Assembly (NCBI GenBank): GCA_963821715.1
Contig: CAWGET010000007.1
Location: 62,001 to 126,000, forward strand
Length of the DNA: 64,000 nucleotides
DNA from: CAWGET01 sp963821715
Lineage (GTDB): Bacteria > Bacteroidota > Ignavibacteria > Ignavibacteriales > Melioribacteraceae
Reading direction: 5' to 3'
The notes under the pieces are model-generated. The model was not told the origin of the DNA and did no database searches. It worked only from the letters and a program-made list of their open reading frames with translations. The first letter of the stretch is position 1, and each line of letters begins with the position of its first letter. The position numbers and the translations under genes are program-made. Below, in pieces: positions 16,687 through 26,330 of this stretch.

Positions 16687-19086
16687 AATTTAAAATTATT
16701 TTAATATTATTTTTATTTCTGAATATAAATTCACTAACAGCGCAGGATTATATTTTTTTTGACGAGAGTCAATCTTCGGAATTTTACTATCCAAGTTTTG
16801 GATTTGTGAACGAGCCAAGTTCTCTTTCTCTTATAGGAATAAAATTCCCGGTCTCCGATTCCATAAAATTTTCTGGGTCGAACAGCCTTAAATTAAATTG
16901 GATATCATCTCCTTCCGGCGATTGGGGACTTGCCGTTGCAGAACCGGGTTGGATCGCGCACGATGTAAATCAAAAAGATTTTATTTCCTTTTATGTTTAT
17001 TCGGTGGAAGGAATCGATTCAAGCGCTATGCCGGTCATCTACTTAGAAGATCTTTCAAACGCAAAAACTCCCAAGCAAAATCTGGAGTATTTCACTTCGT
17101 CTATTTTACCGGAAGCCTGGATAGCAATTGTTGTTCCGCTTCAGCCATTTAAAGGCGATCCGGACAGCGCGGATCTTACTCAGATAAAGACAATATTTTT
17201 CGGTCAATCGGAAGCCGACGAAGTTGAACATACCATGTTTATTGACGAAATCCGTATTAAATCGGAAAACATAAACGATACGATCAGACCGTCTGTTCCA
17301 AAAAATTTTGTCGCGAAAGGTTATGAAAAACATATCGACCTGAGTTGGGACAAAAATTCGGAAACCGATTTAAGCGGCTATTATATTTACAAAAAAGAAA
17401 ATAATGAATTTAAGATTATCTCTACAATTGACAGAAAAGAAAATTTTTATATTGATTTTATCGATGAGACGGGAGTCGGCTTTGAATATAAAATATCGGC
17501 GTATAATCGTTCCGGGATAGAATCGGAATTAAGCGCCGCTGTTTCCGCTTCAACAAAAGAGATGGACGACGAAGAATTTCTCGATATGGTGCAGGAAACG
17601 ACTTTCAGATATTTTTGGGATTTCGCTCATCCGCAGTCCGGAATGATCCGGGAGCGATATCGATCTGATAATACTGTAACGACGGGAGGTTCTGGATTCG
17701 GAGTGATGGCTATTCTCGTTGGCAGCGAACGCGGATACATATCTCGAGAAGAAGGCGCAGAAAGACTATTGACTATTCTCGATTTTCTAAAAAATAAAAC
17801 CGCGCGGTATCACGGCGCCTGGGCGCATTGGATAAACGGCGCAACCGGATCGACAATTCCGTTCAGTCAATATGATAACGGCGGAGATTTGGTCGAGACA
17901 GCTTTTATGATTCAAGGATTGTTAACAGCGCGAGAATATTTTGATTCGGATATTGAGAGCGAAAATCAAATCCGGTCGATGATTACGGAACTTTGGGAAG
18001 ATGTTGAATGGGATTGGTATCGAAGACTGCCGTATAGCGATTTTCTTTTCTGGCACTGGTCTCCCGATTACAATTGGCGGATAAATCTCCCGATACGCGG
18101 ATGGAACGAAACTATGATCGTTTATCTGCTCGCCATTGCTTCTCCAAGCCATTCGGTTCCGGCGGACTTATACGAATCCGGCTGGGTGAGGAGTGGTTAC
18201 GAAAACGGAAAATCATTTTACGGAATTCCGCTTTTTGTCGGTCCCGATTACGCAGGACCATTATTCTTTACACATTATTCTTTTCTTGGATTTGATCCGA
18301 GAAACAAGCGCGACGCGCACGCTAATTATTTTGAGCATAACAGGAACGCGGCTTTGGTGCACCGCGCTTACACAATTGATAACCCAAAGAAATTTACCGG
18401 CTATGGAGAAAACCTTTGGGGACTGACTGCGAGCGATGATCCGGATGGTTATACCGCTCATTCGCCGATGTTCAATGATAACGGCACAATAACTCCAAGC
18501 GCGGCGCTTTCATCTATGCCGTTTACTCCGATTGAATCTATTGAAGTTCTGAAAAATCTTTATAGAAAATACGGCAAATATATTTGGGGCATCTATGGAT
18601 TTAAAGACGCTTTTAATCTTTCGCGCAACTGGGTTACTCCCGGTTATCTCGCGATCGACCAGGGACCGATAATATGTGATGATCGAAAATTACAGAACTG
18701 GTTTACTTTGGGATAAGTTTATGAGTAATCCTGAAATTCAACCGATGCTCGACTCAATCGGATTTGCCCCGGACACAGTCACTTCCGCAGCGGATGAAAT
18801 CGCGGATTATGACTTTGAGTTATTTGGGAATTATCCGAATCCGTTCAATCCGGGAACGACAATAAAATTCAATCTTCCTTCAAAACAAAATATCCTGATC
18901 AAAATTTTTAATTCGCTCGGAGAGGAAATCAAAAATATAAGTCTGCCCGAATTAAACCAGGGTGAAAATAAGTTTTATTGGGATGGAACGAACTCATTCG
19001 GTAAAGAAGTAAATTCCGGAATTTATTTTTATTCAATAATGACAGAACAAAAAAGATCATCAGGCAAAATGGTTTTGATCCGATGA
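16683..19086 (+). pseudogene. Modular GH144 enzyme (CBM-like, FN3, GH144, T9SS tail), one frame break
   Basis: Starts at GTG 16683, overlapping the GH94 stop. Order of parts: signal peptide (about 1-20), galactose-binding-like beta-sandwich (about 22-195), fibronectin type III domain (about 200-292), GH144/glycoamylase-like domain (from about 298: E-T-T-F-R-Y-F-W-D-F-A-H-P-Q-S-G-M), then a T9SS type A tail (L-F-G-N-Y-P-N-P-F-N-P). The first frame stops at 18716. An extra T at 18675 splits the conserved D-Q-G-P-I-I / V-M-I-E-N; reading on from GTG 18676 restores the domain end and the sorting tail, about 800 residues in all. If the break is real the product loses its secretion signal. The domain layout indicates a surface-exposed endo-beta-1,2-glucanase. 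The end overlaps the start of the binding-protein gene (ATGA). Confidence 0.8.
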
Positions 19087-20357
19087 GATATAAATCTGCA
19101 ATAACAATTTTTATTGTTACGGCTTTTATCATTTCTTGTTCTGATCAAGAAAGCGAAAAAATAAAAATTAAATTTTGGACTTTCGGCGCCGAAGGAGAAT
19201 ATGTAAACCGTTTGATTCCGGAGTTCGAAGAAAATAATCCGGAAATCGAAATTGAGCTGCAGACCATTCCCTGGACTGCGGCGCAAGAAAAATTGATAAC
19301 CGCTTATGCAAGCGAAAATCTGCCGGACGTTTTTCAGCTCGGCAATACGTGGGTTCCGCAGTTTGAAGCTCTCGAAGCTATTGAAAACTTAGATAAGTTT
19401 ATCGATTCTTCGAGTATGATTTCCGAACAAAATTATTTTGAAGGTATTTGGGAAACAAATAAAATAGGCGCTTCAGTTTTCGGTGTTCCCTGGTATATCG
19501 ATACGCGGATTTTATTTTATAGAAAAGATTATTTGGAATCGGTCGGATATTCCGCTTCGCCGAAAAATTGGGATGAACTTTATGACGTCTCGAAAAAAAT
19601 CCGGCGGAAATATAAAGCCGAAAATACTTACCCAATTTTTCTTCCGACAAACGAATGGGCTACGTTCATCATCTTCGGATTGCAGAATGAAAGCGAATTA
19701 TTGAAGGAGAATAATTCCTACGGAAATTTTGAAAGCGCTCAATTTGAGGAAGCGTTTAATTATCTCGTTAAATTTTATAAAGAAGATCTCGCGCCGAAAG
19801 GTTTTCTGCAATTTACAAATATCTATCAGTCGTTTGCCGACGGCGATATCGCGATGTATATTTCGGGTCCCTGGAATGTGGGCGAATTTAAAAAATGGAT
19901 GACCGGCGATCTGCGGGATGATTGGATGACGGCGCCGCTTCCCGGTCCCGATTCAGCGGGAGTTTCGCTCGCGGGAGGTTCGAGTCTTGTGATCGCTAAA
20001 ACTTCGGTAAATAAAAAAGCCGCTTGGAAATTTATTGAATTTTTATCTCAGCCGAAAACGCAGATAAAATTTTATAAATTGATTTACAATTTACCCGCAG
20101 TTAAATCAGCCTGGGAAGATTCGATTCTGACTAACGATAAATATATGTGCGCTTTTTACGATCAGTTTCAAAACGTGGTTCCGATGCCGAAAATTCCGGA
20201 GTGGGAGCAGATCGTATTTTCGAAAGTGCAGCAATATGCAGAGACGGCGGCGCGCGGAGTTTTATCGACGGAAGAAGCGTTAAAAAGATTGGACAAAGAC
20301 GTGAACAAAATTTTAGAAAAACGCAGATGGCTTTTGGCTAAAAAAAATGAGGAATAA
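19083..20357 (+). CDS. Sugar ABC transporter substrate-binding lipoprotein
   Basis: Family 1 (MalE-like) extracellular solute-binding protein, 424 residues. A lipoprotein signal ends in I-I-S-C with the lipidated Cys19; the mature domain opens with I-K-F-W-T-F-G-A-E-G-E-Y and contains the hinge-region pattern P-D-V-F-Q-L-G-N-T-W-V-P and the later A-M-Y-I-S-G-P-W-N characteristic of oligosaccharide binders. It overlaps the GH144 gene by four bases and is followed by two permease genes 5 and 1 bases apart, so it belongs to one transport operon. Ligand unknown; oligosaccharides released by the GH144 enzymes are the natural candidate, as sugar-binding proteins beside GH94/GH3 genes in Listeria bind beta-1,2-glucans. 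Confidence 0.92.
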   Translation: MRYKSAITIFIVTAFIISCSDQESEKIKIKFWTFGAEGEYVNRLIPEFEENNPEIEIELQTIPWTAAQEKLITAYASENLPDVFQLGNTWVPQFEALEAIENLDKFIDSSSMISEQNYFEGIWETNKIGASVFGVPWYIDTRILFYRKDYLESVGYSASPKNWDELYDVSKKIRRKYKAENTYPIFLPTNEWATFIIFGLQNESELLKENNSYGNFESAQFEEAFNYLVKFYKEDLAPKGFLQFTNIYQSFADGDIAMYISGPWNVGEFKKWMTGDLRDDWMTAPLPGPDSAGVSLAGGSSLVIAKTSVNKKAAWKFIEFLSQPKTQIKFYKLIYNLPAVKSAWEDSILTNDKYMCAFYDQFQNVVPMPKIPEWEQIVFSKVQQYAETAARGVLSTEEALKRLDKDVNKILEKRRWLLAKKNEE

Positions 20358-20362
20358 TTTTT

Positions 20363-21253
20363 TTGACTCTTGGTATAAAAAATAATTTCTACAACGCGGC
20401 TTATTTATTTTTGGCTCCCGCTATCGGCGCGATATTTATTTTCTTTTTTATTCCAGTAATCGCGGCGTTCGTTTTAAGTTTTACAGATTTCGATATCTAT
20501 TCCATCAACAATTTTGATAAGGCGAGATTCATCGGACTCGGAAATTACATCGATCTTCTTAATGACCCTTTATTCTGGAAAGCCCTTAAAAATACTTTTT
20601 ATTATGTAATAACAGCCGGACCTTTATCCATAGCTGTCTCTCTCGGCGCGGCGCTTTTGCTTAATTCTAAATTATTAAAATTTAAATCAATTTTTCGTCT
20701 TGTATATTTTTTGCCCGTCGTTACAACTTTAGTAGCGGTTGCGATTGTCTGGCGTTTCATTTATCATCCGCGGTTTGGAATACTGAACTATTTTTTAGGA
20801 TGGTTAGGAGTCGATCCTATTGATTGGCTCGGCGATCCGACTTGGGCGATGCCCGCGATTATTCTGCTGACTGTCTGGAAAAATTTCGGCTACAATATGA
20901 TCATATTTATCGCCGGACTCCAGAACATTCCAGAGTATCTATATGAAGCCGCCGTTATTGAAGGAGCGGGAAACTGGCAAAAATTTAAATCCATCACATT
21001 GCCGATGCTCGCTCCCACAACTTTGTTTGTAGGCATCATCACGATGATCGGATTTTTTCAACTCTTCGCCGAACCTTACGTGATGACGCAGGGCGGACCG
21101 CTGAACAGCACTTTGAGTATTGTGCAATATATGTATCAGGAAGGATTCCGCTGGTGGAATATGGGCTATGCGGCTTCAATGGCTTTTGTTTTATTTTTTA
21201 TAATTTTTATCGGGACAGTCATCCAATTGAAACTTCAAAAGGAAACCGATTAA
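20363..21253 (+). CDS. Sugar ABC transporter permease, MalF type
   Basis: Inner-membrane permease, 296 residues, six or so hydrophobic helices. The EAA loop that docks the ATPase is present (E-A-A-V-I-E-G-A-G-N-W-Q-K-F-K-S-I-T-L-P). The start is TTG at 20363, with AGGAA ten bases upstream; no ATG or GTG upstream in frame fits better. It works with the next permease and the binding protein at 19083. No ATP-binding subunit is encoded in the window, as is common for such importers that share a general MsmX-like ATPase. Confidence 0.93.
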   Translation: MTLGIKNNFYNAAYLFLAPAIGAIFIFFFIPVIAAFVLSFTDFDIYSINNFDKARFIGLGNYIDLLNDPLFWKALKNTFYYVITAGPLSIAVSLGAALLLNSKLLKFKSIFRLVYFLPVVTTLVAVAIVWRFIYHPRFGILNYFLGWLGVDPIDWLGDPTWAMPAIILLTVWKNFGYNMIIFIAGLQNIPEYLYEAAVIEGAGNWQKFKSITLPMLAPTTLFVGIITMIGFFQLFAEPYVMTQGGPLNSTLSIVQYMYQEGFRWWNMGYAASMAFVLFFIIFIGTVIQLKLQKETD

Positions 21254-21254
21254 A

Positions 21255-22070
21255 ATGAATTTAAAAAAAATTGCTCTATATCTTTTTCTGATCTTCACGG
21301 GCTTTCTTACGTTGGCGCCGTTTATTTGGATGATCTCTGCTTCGTTTATGGCGGACGGCGAGGCGAGCGTCTATCCGCCTAAATTTATTCCCAATGAGTT
21401 TACTCTGAACCAATATAAAAATTTATTCAGCAGACTGAATGTAGCGCGGTATTTTTTCAACAGTTTTTTCCTCGCCGTATCGATTACATTTATTTCGCTT
21501 TTTTTCAATTCGATGGCGGGTTACGCTTTCGCGAAATACAGATTCAAAGGAAAGAAGAAACTCTTCAAATTATTATTAAGTTCTATGGTAATTCCGGCGC
21601 AGGTAACAATGCTGCCGCTGTTTTTGATGCTGAAGGAAATCGGAGTGATCAATACTTATATGGCGATAATCATTCCCGGACTTGCAAATATATTCGGAAT
21701 ATTTTTAATACGACAATACGCGCTTTCGATTCCCGACAGTTTAATCGAAGCCGCAAAAATAGACGGCGCAGGAGATTTCCAAATTTACCTCCGCGTAATT
21801 TTACCGCTCGCAATGCCGATACTTGTTACGCTCGCAATCTTTACATTTATGGTGGCGTGGAATGATTTTCTCTGGCCTCTAATCGCGTTGACCGATAACT
21901 CCATGTATACGCTGCCGGTAGCTCTCGCTAATTTAGTGGGCGAACATCAGAAAGATCCGGAGTTGATGATGGCGGGTTCGGTTGTAACAATTTTACCGGT
22001 TATAATTGTATTTCTTATTCTTCAAAAATATTACATTAAAGGAATAATGTTAGGCGGAGTTAAAGGATGA
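21255..22070 (+). CDS. Sugar ABC transporter permease, MalG type
   Basis: Second inner-membrane subunit, 271 residues, with the EAA motif E-A-A-K-I-D-G-A-G-D-F-Q-I-Y-L-R-V-I-L-P and a C-terminal G-I-M-L-G-G-V-K-G, which is typical of MalG-type permeases. It starts one base after the MalF-type gene ends and overlaps the GH3 gene by four bases (ATGA), so translation of all three is probably coupled. Confidence 0.93.
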   Translation: MNLKKIALYLFLIFTGFLTLAPFIWMISASFMADGEASVYPPKFIPNEFTLNQYKNLFSRLNVARYFFNSFFLAVSITFISLFFNSMAGYAFAKYRFKGKKKLFKLLLSSMVIPAQVTMLPLFLMLKEIGVINTYMAIIIPGLANIFGIFLIRQYALSIPDSLIEAAKIDGAGDFQIYLRVILPLAMPILVTLAIFTFMVAWNDFLWPLIALTDNSMYTLPVALANLVGEHQKDPELMMAGSVVTILPVIIVFLILQKYYIKGIMLGGVKG

Positions 22071-24271
22071 AAAAATTAATTTTGATTTTTGTTTTATTGA
22101 TAAGCGTTTCAAGCACGGCACAGTTTCCTAATTATGAAGAGAAGATTGATTCGCTTTTATCGGTTATGACGCTTGACGAAAAGGTCGGACAGATGATTGA
22201 AATTGTAGGACCGCAAAAAATTACTCCGGAACAAATCCGGAACGGAGAATTGAGTTCTGTTCTTGGAGTCAAGGACGCAAAGACGGCAAACCGGCTTCAA
22301 AAAATAGCGGTGGAAGAGAGCAGACTTGGAATTCCTTTAATTTTTGCGAACGACGTAATTCACGGGTTCAATACAACATTCCCGATTCCGCTTGCCGAGG
22401 CTGCGAGTTTTAATCCGGAATTAATAAAGCGGGCGTCCGAAATAGCAGCGTTCGAAGCCGCCGCGCACGGAACTCATTGGACTTTCGCGCCGATGGTTGA
22501 CATTGCGCGGGACCCGCGATGGGGAAGAATTGCGGAAGGCTCAGGCGAAGATCCTTATCTCGGAAGCGTTCTCGCAAAAGCGAGAGTTGAAGGTTTCCAG
22601 GGAAATAATTTGCGCGACAAAAAAAGTATTGCGGCTTGCGCCAAACATTACGCGGCTTACGGAGCGGCTGAGGGAGGAAGAGATTATAATTCAGTCGATA
22701 TGTCCGAACGGACATTGCGCGAAATTTATCTGCCGCCGTTCAAATCTGCAATTGACGCGGGAGTTGTAACATTGATGAGCGCGTTCAACGATCTGAACGG
22801 AATTCCCGCATCGGCGAATCATTTTTTGATGACGGACATTTTACGCGATGAATGGAACTTCAAAGGATTTGTAATAAGCGATTACAATTCAATAGGCGAA
22901 TTGGTTTATCACGGATTCGCTGAAGACAAAGCGGAAGCGGCTATGAAAGCGGTCAATTCCGGAGTCGATATGGATATGGTAGGCGATATCATTGACGGAG
23001 ACGCGTATGCGCCCCATCTAAAAAAACTTGTTGAAAATAATCTGGTAGATGAAAAAACAATCGACGAATCGGTGAGACGAATTCTCCGGGTAAAATTTAG
23101 GCTCGGACTTTTTGAGAATCCTTACGTCGATACCGTGTTTTATAATGAAAATGAAATTACGTTTGAAGAGAAACAGGAAACGGCTTTGCAGCTTGCCAAA
23201 GAATCGATCGTTTTATTGAAGAACGAATATGATCTTCTTCCTTTAAAAAAAGATTTAAAAAACATAGCGGTAATCGGACCTTTATCTGATAATCCGCATC
23301 AGGTTCTCGGACCTTGGAACTCGACTCCGATTTTGGAAAACGTCGTAACGCCGCTGCAGGGATTAAAAAAACATTTATCCGATTCCGTAAATATAAAATT
23401 TGTAAGAGGCGTTGATATTGAAAGCGAAAGGGAAACCGGAATTGACAGCGCGGTTTCCGCAGCCAAAAACTCCGACGTTGCTATTTTATTTATTGGCGAA
23501 GCCCGCGAGATGAGCGGCGAAGCAGCCAGCAGAACAAGTCTGGATCTTCCTGGGAAACAATCGAAATTAGTCAGGTCAGTTTACGAGACCGGAATTCCGA
23601 CTGTTGTAGTTTTACTTAACGGAAGACCTTTGACGATAAACTGGATTGACGAAAATATTCCGGCGGTTCTTGAAGCCTGGTTTTTGGGAGATCAAACCGG
23701 AAACGCAATCGCGCAAGTTCTCTTCGGAGAATATAATCCTTCGGGAAAATTGCCAATTACATTTCCGCGAAAAGTCGGACAAATTCCAAATTATTATAAC
23801 CAGAAATTAACCGGAAGACCTTTTCAGGAAGAGGAAAAATATACATCAAAATATTTAGACGCGCCGAATACTCCACTTTATCCGTTCGGCTACGGTTTGA
23901 GCTATACGGATTTTAAATATGATGAATTGACTCTCGACTCAAATAAAATATCTCCGGAAGATTCCGTCATCGTTTCGGTTGAAGTTTCGAACAATGGAAA
24001 AGTTAAAGGAGAAGAAGTAGTTCAACTTTATATTCAGGATTTATCCGCGTCAGTAACTAGACCGGTTAAAGAATTAAAAGAATTCAGAAAAATTATGCTG
24101 GAGCCGGGAGTAAGTGAAACTGTATCATTCATCATAAGACCGGAAACCCTTTCGTTTTATGATGTTGAGATGGATAAAAAAATTATAGAGTCCGGGAAAT
24201 ATAAAATTATGATTGGCGGAAATTCTGTAGATTTAATCTCCGAAGAATTTGAAATTGTAACAAAAAATTAA
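22067..24271 (+). CDS. GH3 beta-glucosidase, periplasmic
   Basis: BglX-like GH3 glycoside hydrolase, 734 residues, with a cleavable signal peptide (about 1-19). The N-terminal TIM barrel has the family's R-D-P-R-W-G-R and K-H-Y-A-A-Y-G segments; the nucleophile is Asp272 in I-S-D-Y-N. The alpha/beta sandwich follows (from about 390) and a C-terminal FN3-like domain (about 640-730: V-S-V-E-V-S-N-N-G-K-V-K-G-E-E-V-V-Q-L-Y) completes the usual layout. It removes terminal beta-glucosyl units from oligosaccharides. GH3 enzymes next to GH144 in Bacteroides and next to GH94 in Listeria act on sophoro-oligosaccharides, which makes beta-1,2 linkage a reasonable but unproven specificity here. Overlaps the permease gene and is 11 bases from the GH97 gene. 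Confidence 0.92.
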   Translation: MKKLILIFVLLISVSSTAQFPNYEEKIDSLLSVMTLDEKVGQMIEIVGPQKITPEQIRNGELSSVLGVKDAKTANRLQKIAVEESRLGIPLIFANDVIHGFNTTFPIPLAEAASFNPELIKRASEIAAFEAAAHGTHWTFAPMVDIARDPRWGRIAEGSGEDPYLGSVLAKARVEGFQGNNLRDKKSIAACAKHYAAYGAAEGGRDYNSVDMSERTLREIYLPPFKSAIDAGVVTLMSAFNDLNGIPASANHFLMTDILRDEWNFKGFVISDYNSIGELVYHGFAEDKAEAAMKAVNSGVDMDMVGDIIDGDAYAPHLKKLVENNLVDEKTIDESVRRILRVKFRLGLFENPYVDTVFYNENEITFEEKQETALQLAKESIVLLKNEYDLLPLKKDLKNIAVIGPLSDNPHQVLGPWNSTPILENVVTPLQGLKKHLSDSVNIKFVRGVDIESERETGIDSAVSAAKNSDVAILFIGEAREMSGEAASRTSLDLPGKQSKLVRSVYETGIPTVVVLLNGRPLTINWIDENIPAVLEAWFLGDQTGNAIAQVLFGEYNPSGKLPITFPRKVGQIPNYYNQKLTGRPFQEEEKYTSKYLDAPNTPLYPFGYGLSYTDFKYDELTLDSNKISPEDSVIVSVEVSNNGKVKGEEVVQLYIQDLSASVTRPVKELKEFRKIMLEPGVSETVSFIIRPETLSFYDVEMDKKIIESGKYKIMIGGNSVDLISEEFEIVTKN

Positions 24272-24282
24272 TAGGGAAAAAA

Positions 24283-26271
24283 ATGTTACGAAAAACAATT
24301 TTGATTATAAGTTTAACTTTAACCGCCTGCGCGACAAATTATACCGACAGGATAAATTCTGTTTCCTCTCCAGATGAGAAGATCAGAGTCAACTTTTTTT
24401 TGGATGAAGGCGCCCCGACTTACAATGTGATTTTTGAAGGCGATACTTTGTTTAAAAATTCATCATTGGGAATTCAGTTCAAAAATTTCGAACCGATGAA
24501 TTCCAACTTTGAAATAATTGATGTAGAGGAAAATAATTTTAACGAAAGCTGGGAGCCTGTTTGGGGAACCGATTCCGTCATCTTCAATAATTATAATGAA
24601 GCCAAATTTTATTTGAAGAAAAATAATCCATCCGGGAACGAAATGATCCTGACTTTCAGAGTTTTTAACGACGGCCTCGGATTCCGTTATAAATTTCCTG
24701 AAGGAGGCGACAGCGTTTTTATTACATCGGAAGATACATATTTTAATTTTGCAAACGATATGCAGGCTTGGTGGATCCCGGACGATTACGACAGTTACGA
24801 ACATCTATACAAAAACACAAAGATGAGCGAATTGGAAGGCGTGAATACTCCGGCGACTTTTGAGTCGGGCGACAGTCTGTTTGTAAGCCTGCACGAAGCC
24901 GCATTGTTCGATTACGCCGGGATGACTTTAGTCCGGGATAAAAATAATTTGCTCGCGCTCAAGTCGGAATTAGTTCCCTGGGCTGACGGGATAAAAGTGA
25001 AAACGAAAACGCCGTTCAAAACTCCGTGGCGCACAATACAGATAAGCAAAACTCCCGGCGGTTTGGTGGAATCTCATATCCTTCAAAACTTGAACGAGCC
25101 GTCGAAAATAACAGATGCATCTTGGATAAAACCGATGAAATATATCGGGATTTGGTGGGGAATGCACATCGATAAAAATACCTGGATGCAAGGCGAGCGG
25201 CATGGCGCGACAACGGATGAAGCCAAACGGTATATTGATTTCGCGAGCGAGAATAATATTTCTGGCGTTCTGATTGAAGGCTGGAATGAAGGTTGGGAAA
25301 CGTGGCTGACAGAAGGGGCGGAGTTTAATTTTTTAAAAGCTTATGATGATTTTGACATCGTGGAAGTTACGGATTACGCGAAGGAAAAAGGAGTTGTTAT
25401 TATCGGGCATCACGAAACGGGCGGCAACGTTCCGGTTTACGAAAGGCAGTTGGATTCGGCGCTTGCATTGTATAACGAACTTGGTATTCCGGCTATCAAA
25501 ACAGGATACGCCGGAAAAATTTATCCCGAAGGCGAGCATCATCACGGACAGAAAATGGTAAATCATTATAACGAAGTTGTAAGAAAAGCCGCCGATCATA
25601 AAATAATGATAGACGCGCACGAGCCGATAAAACCGACGGGCGAGTCTAGAACTTATCCGAATATGATGACGCGCGAAGGAGTGCGCGGGACGGAATATCA
25701 GGCATGGGGCGGCGGCAATCCTCCGGAACACCTAACAGTATTGCCTTTTACTCGAATGCTCGCCGGACCGATCGATTATACGCCGGGAATATTTGATTTA
25801 AGATTTGAAGAATACAAACCGAATGATAAAGTTCTTTCAACTCTTGCAAACCAGTTTGCGCTCTATGTTGTGATTTACAGTCCGATGCAGATGGCGGCGG
25901 ATCTCCCCGAAAATTATCTTGATAAAATGAACGCGTTCCAATTTATAAAAGACGTTCCGGTTGATTGGGATGAGTCCAAAGTGTTGCAAGCCAAGATAGG
26001 CGATTATGTTTCTATCGCGCGGCGGGCGGGAGACAATTGGTATATCGGTAGCGTGACGGATGAAAACGCGCGGGAGCTGCAGATCAATTTGGATTTTCTT
26101 GAAGAGGGAAAAACATATCTCGCCGTAATTTACGAAGACGGGGAAGGCGCAGATTATGAAACGAATCCGCAGCCGTATAAGATTCGCGAAGTAGAAGTAA
26201 TGAAAGGCGATGTTATAAAAGCAAACTTAGCAAGAGGAGGGGGACAAGCCGTGGAAATCAAATTTATATAG
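24283..26271 (+). CDS. GH97 lipoprotein, inverting alpha-glucosidase type
   Basis: 662 residues with a lipobox L-T-A-C at Cys16, so anchored to a membrane facing the periplasm. The N-terminal beta-sandwich (about 20-270) is followed by a TIM barrel and a short C-terminal sandwich. Three glutamates, Glu378 (G-H-H-E), Glu447 (D-A-H-E-P) and Glu471 (R-G-T-E-Y-Q-A-W), have exactly the spacing (69 and 24) of SusB residues 439, 508 and 532, the base and acid residues of inverting GH97. The K-T-G-Y-A-G-K segment has no Asp where retaining alpha-galactosidases of the family carry their nucleophile. It therefore probably hydrolyses alpha-glucosidic bonds, which does not match a purely beta-linked substrate. 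Last gene of the run. Confidence 0.9.
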   Translation: MLRKTILIISLTLTACATNYTDRINSVSSPDEKIRVNFFLDEGAPTYNVIFEGDTLFKNSSLGIQFKNFEPMNSNFEIIDVEENNFNESWEPVWGTDSVIFNNYNEAKFYLKKNNPSGNEMILTFRVFNDGLGFRYKFPEGGDSVFITSEDTYFNFANDMQAWWIPDDYDSYEHLYKNTKMSELEGVNTPATFESGDSLFVSLHEAALFDYAGMTLVRDKNNLLALKSELVPWADGIKVKTKTPFKTPWRTIQISKTPGGLVESHILQNLNEPSKITDASWIKPMKYIGIWWGMHIDKNTWMQGERHGATTDEAKRYIDFASENNISGVLIEGWNEGWETWLTEGAEFNFLKAYDDFDIVEVTDYAKEKGVVIIGHHETGGNVPVYERQLDSALALYNELGIPAIKTGYAGKIYPEGEHHHGQKMVNHYNEVVRKAADHKIMIDAHEPIKPTGESRTYPNMMTREGVRGTEYQAWGGGNPPEHLTVLPFTRMLAGPIDYTPGIFDLRFEEYKPNDKVLSTLANQFALYVVIYSPMQMAADLPENYLDKMNAFQFIKDVPVDWDESKVLQAKIGDYVSIARRAGDNWYIGSVTDENARELQINLDFLEEGKTYLAVIYEDGEGADYETNPQPYKIREVEVMKGDVIKANLARGGGQAVEIKFI

Positions 26272-26330
26272 GGAAATACGAATTCTGAATTATTTTAAAT
26301 AATTAAATTTAAATCTATCAAATACAATTT

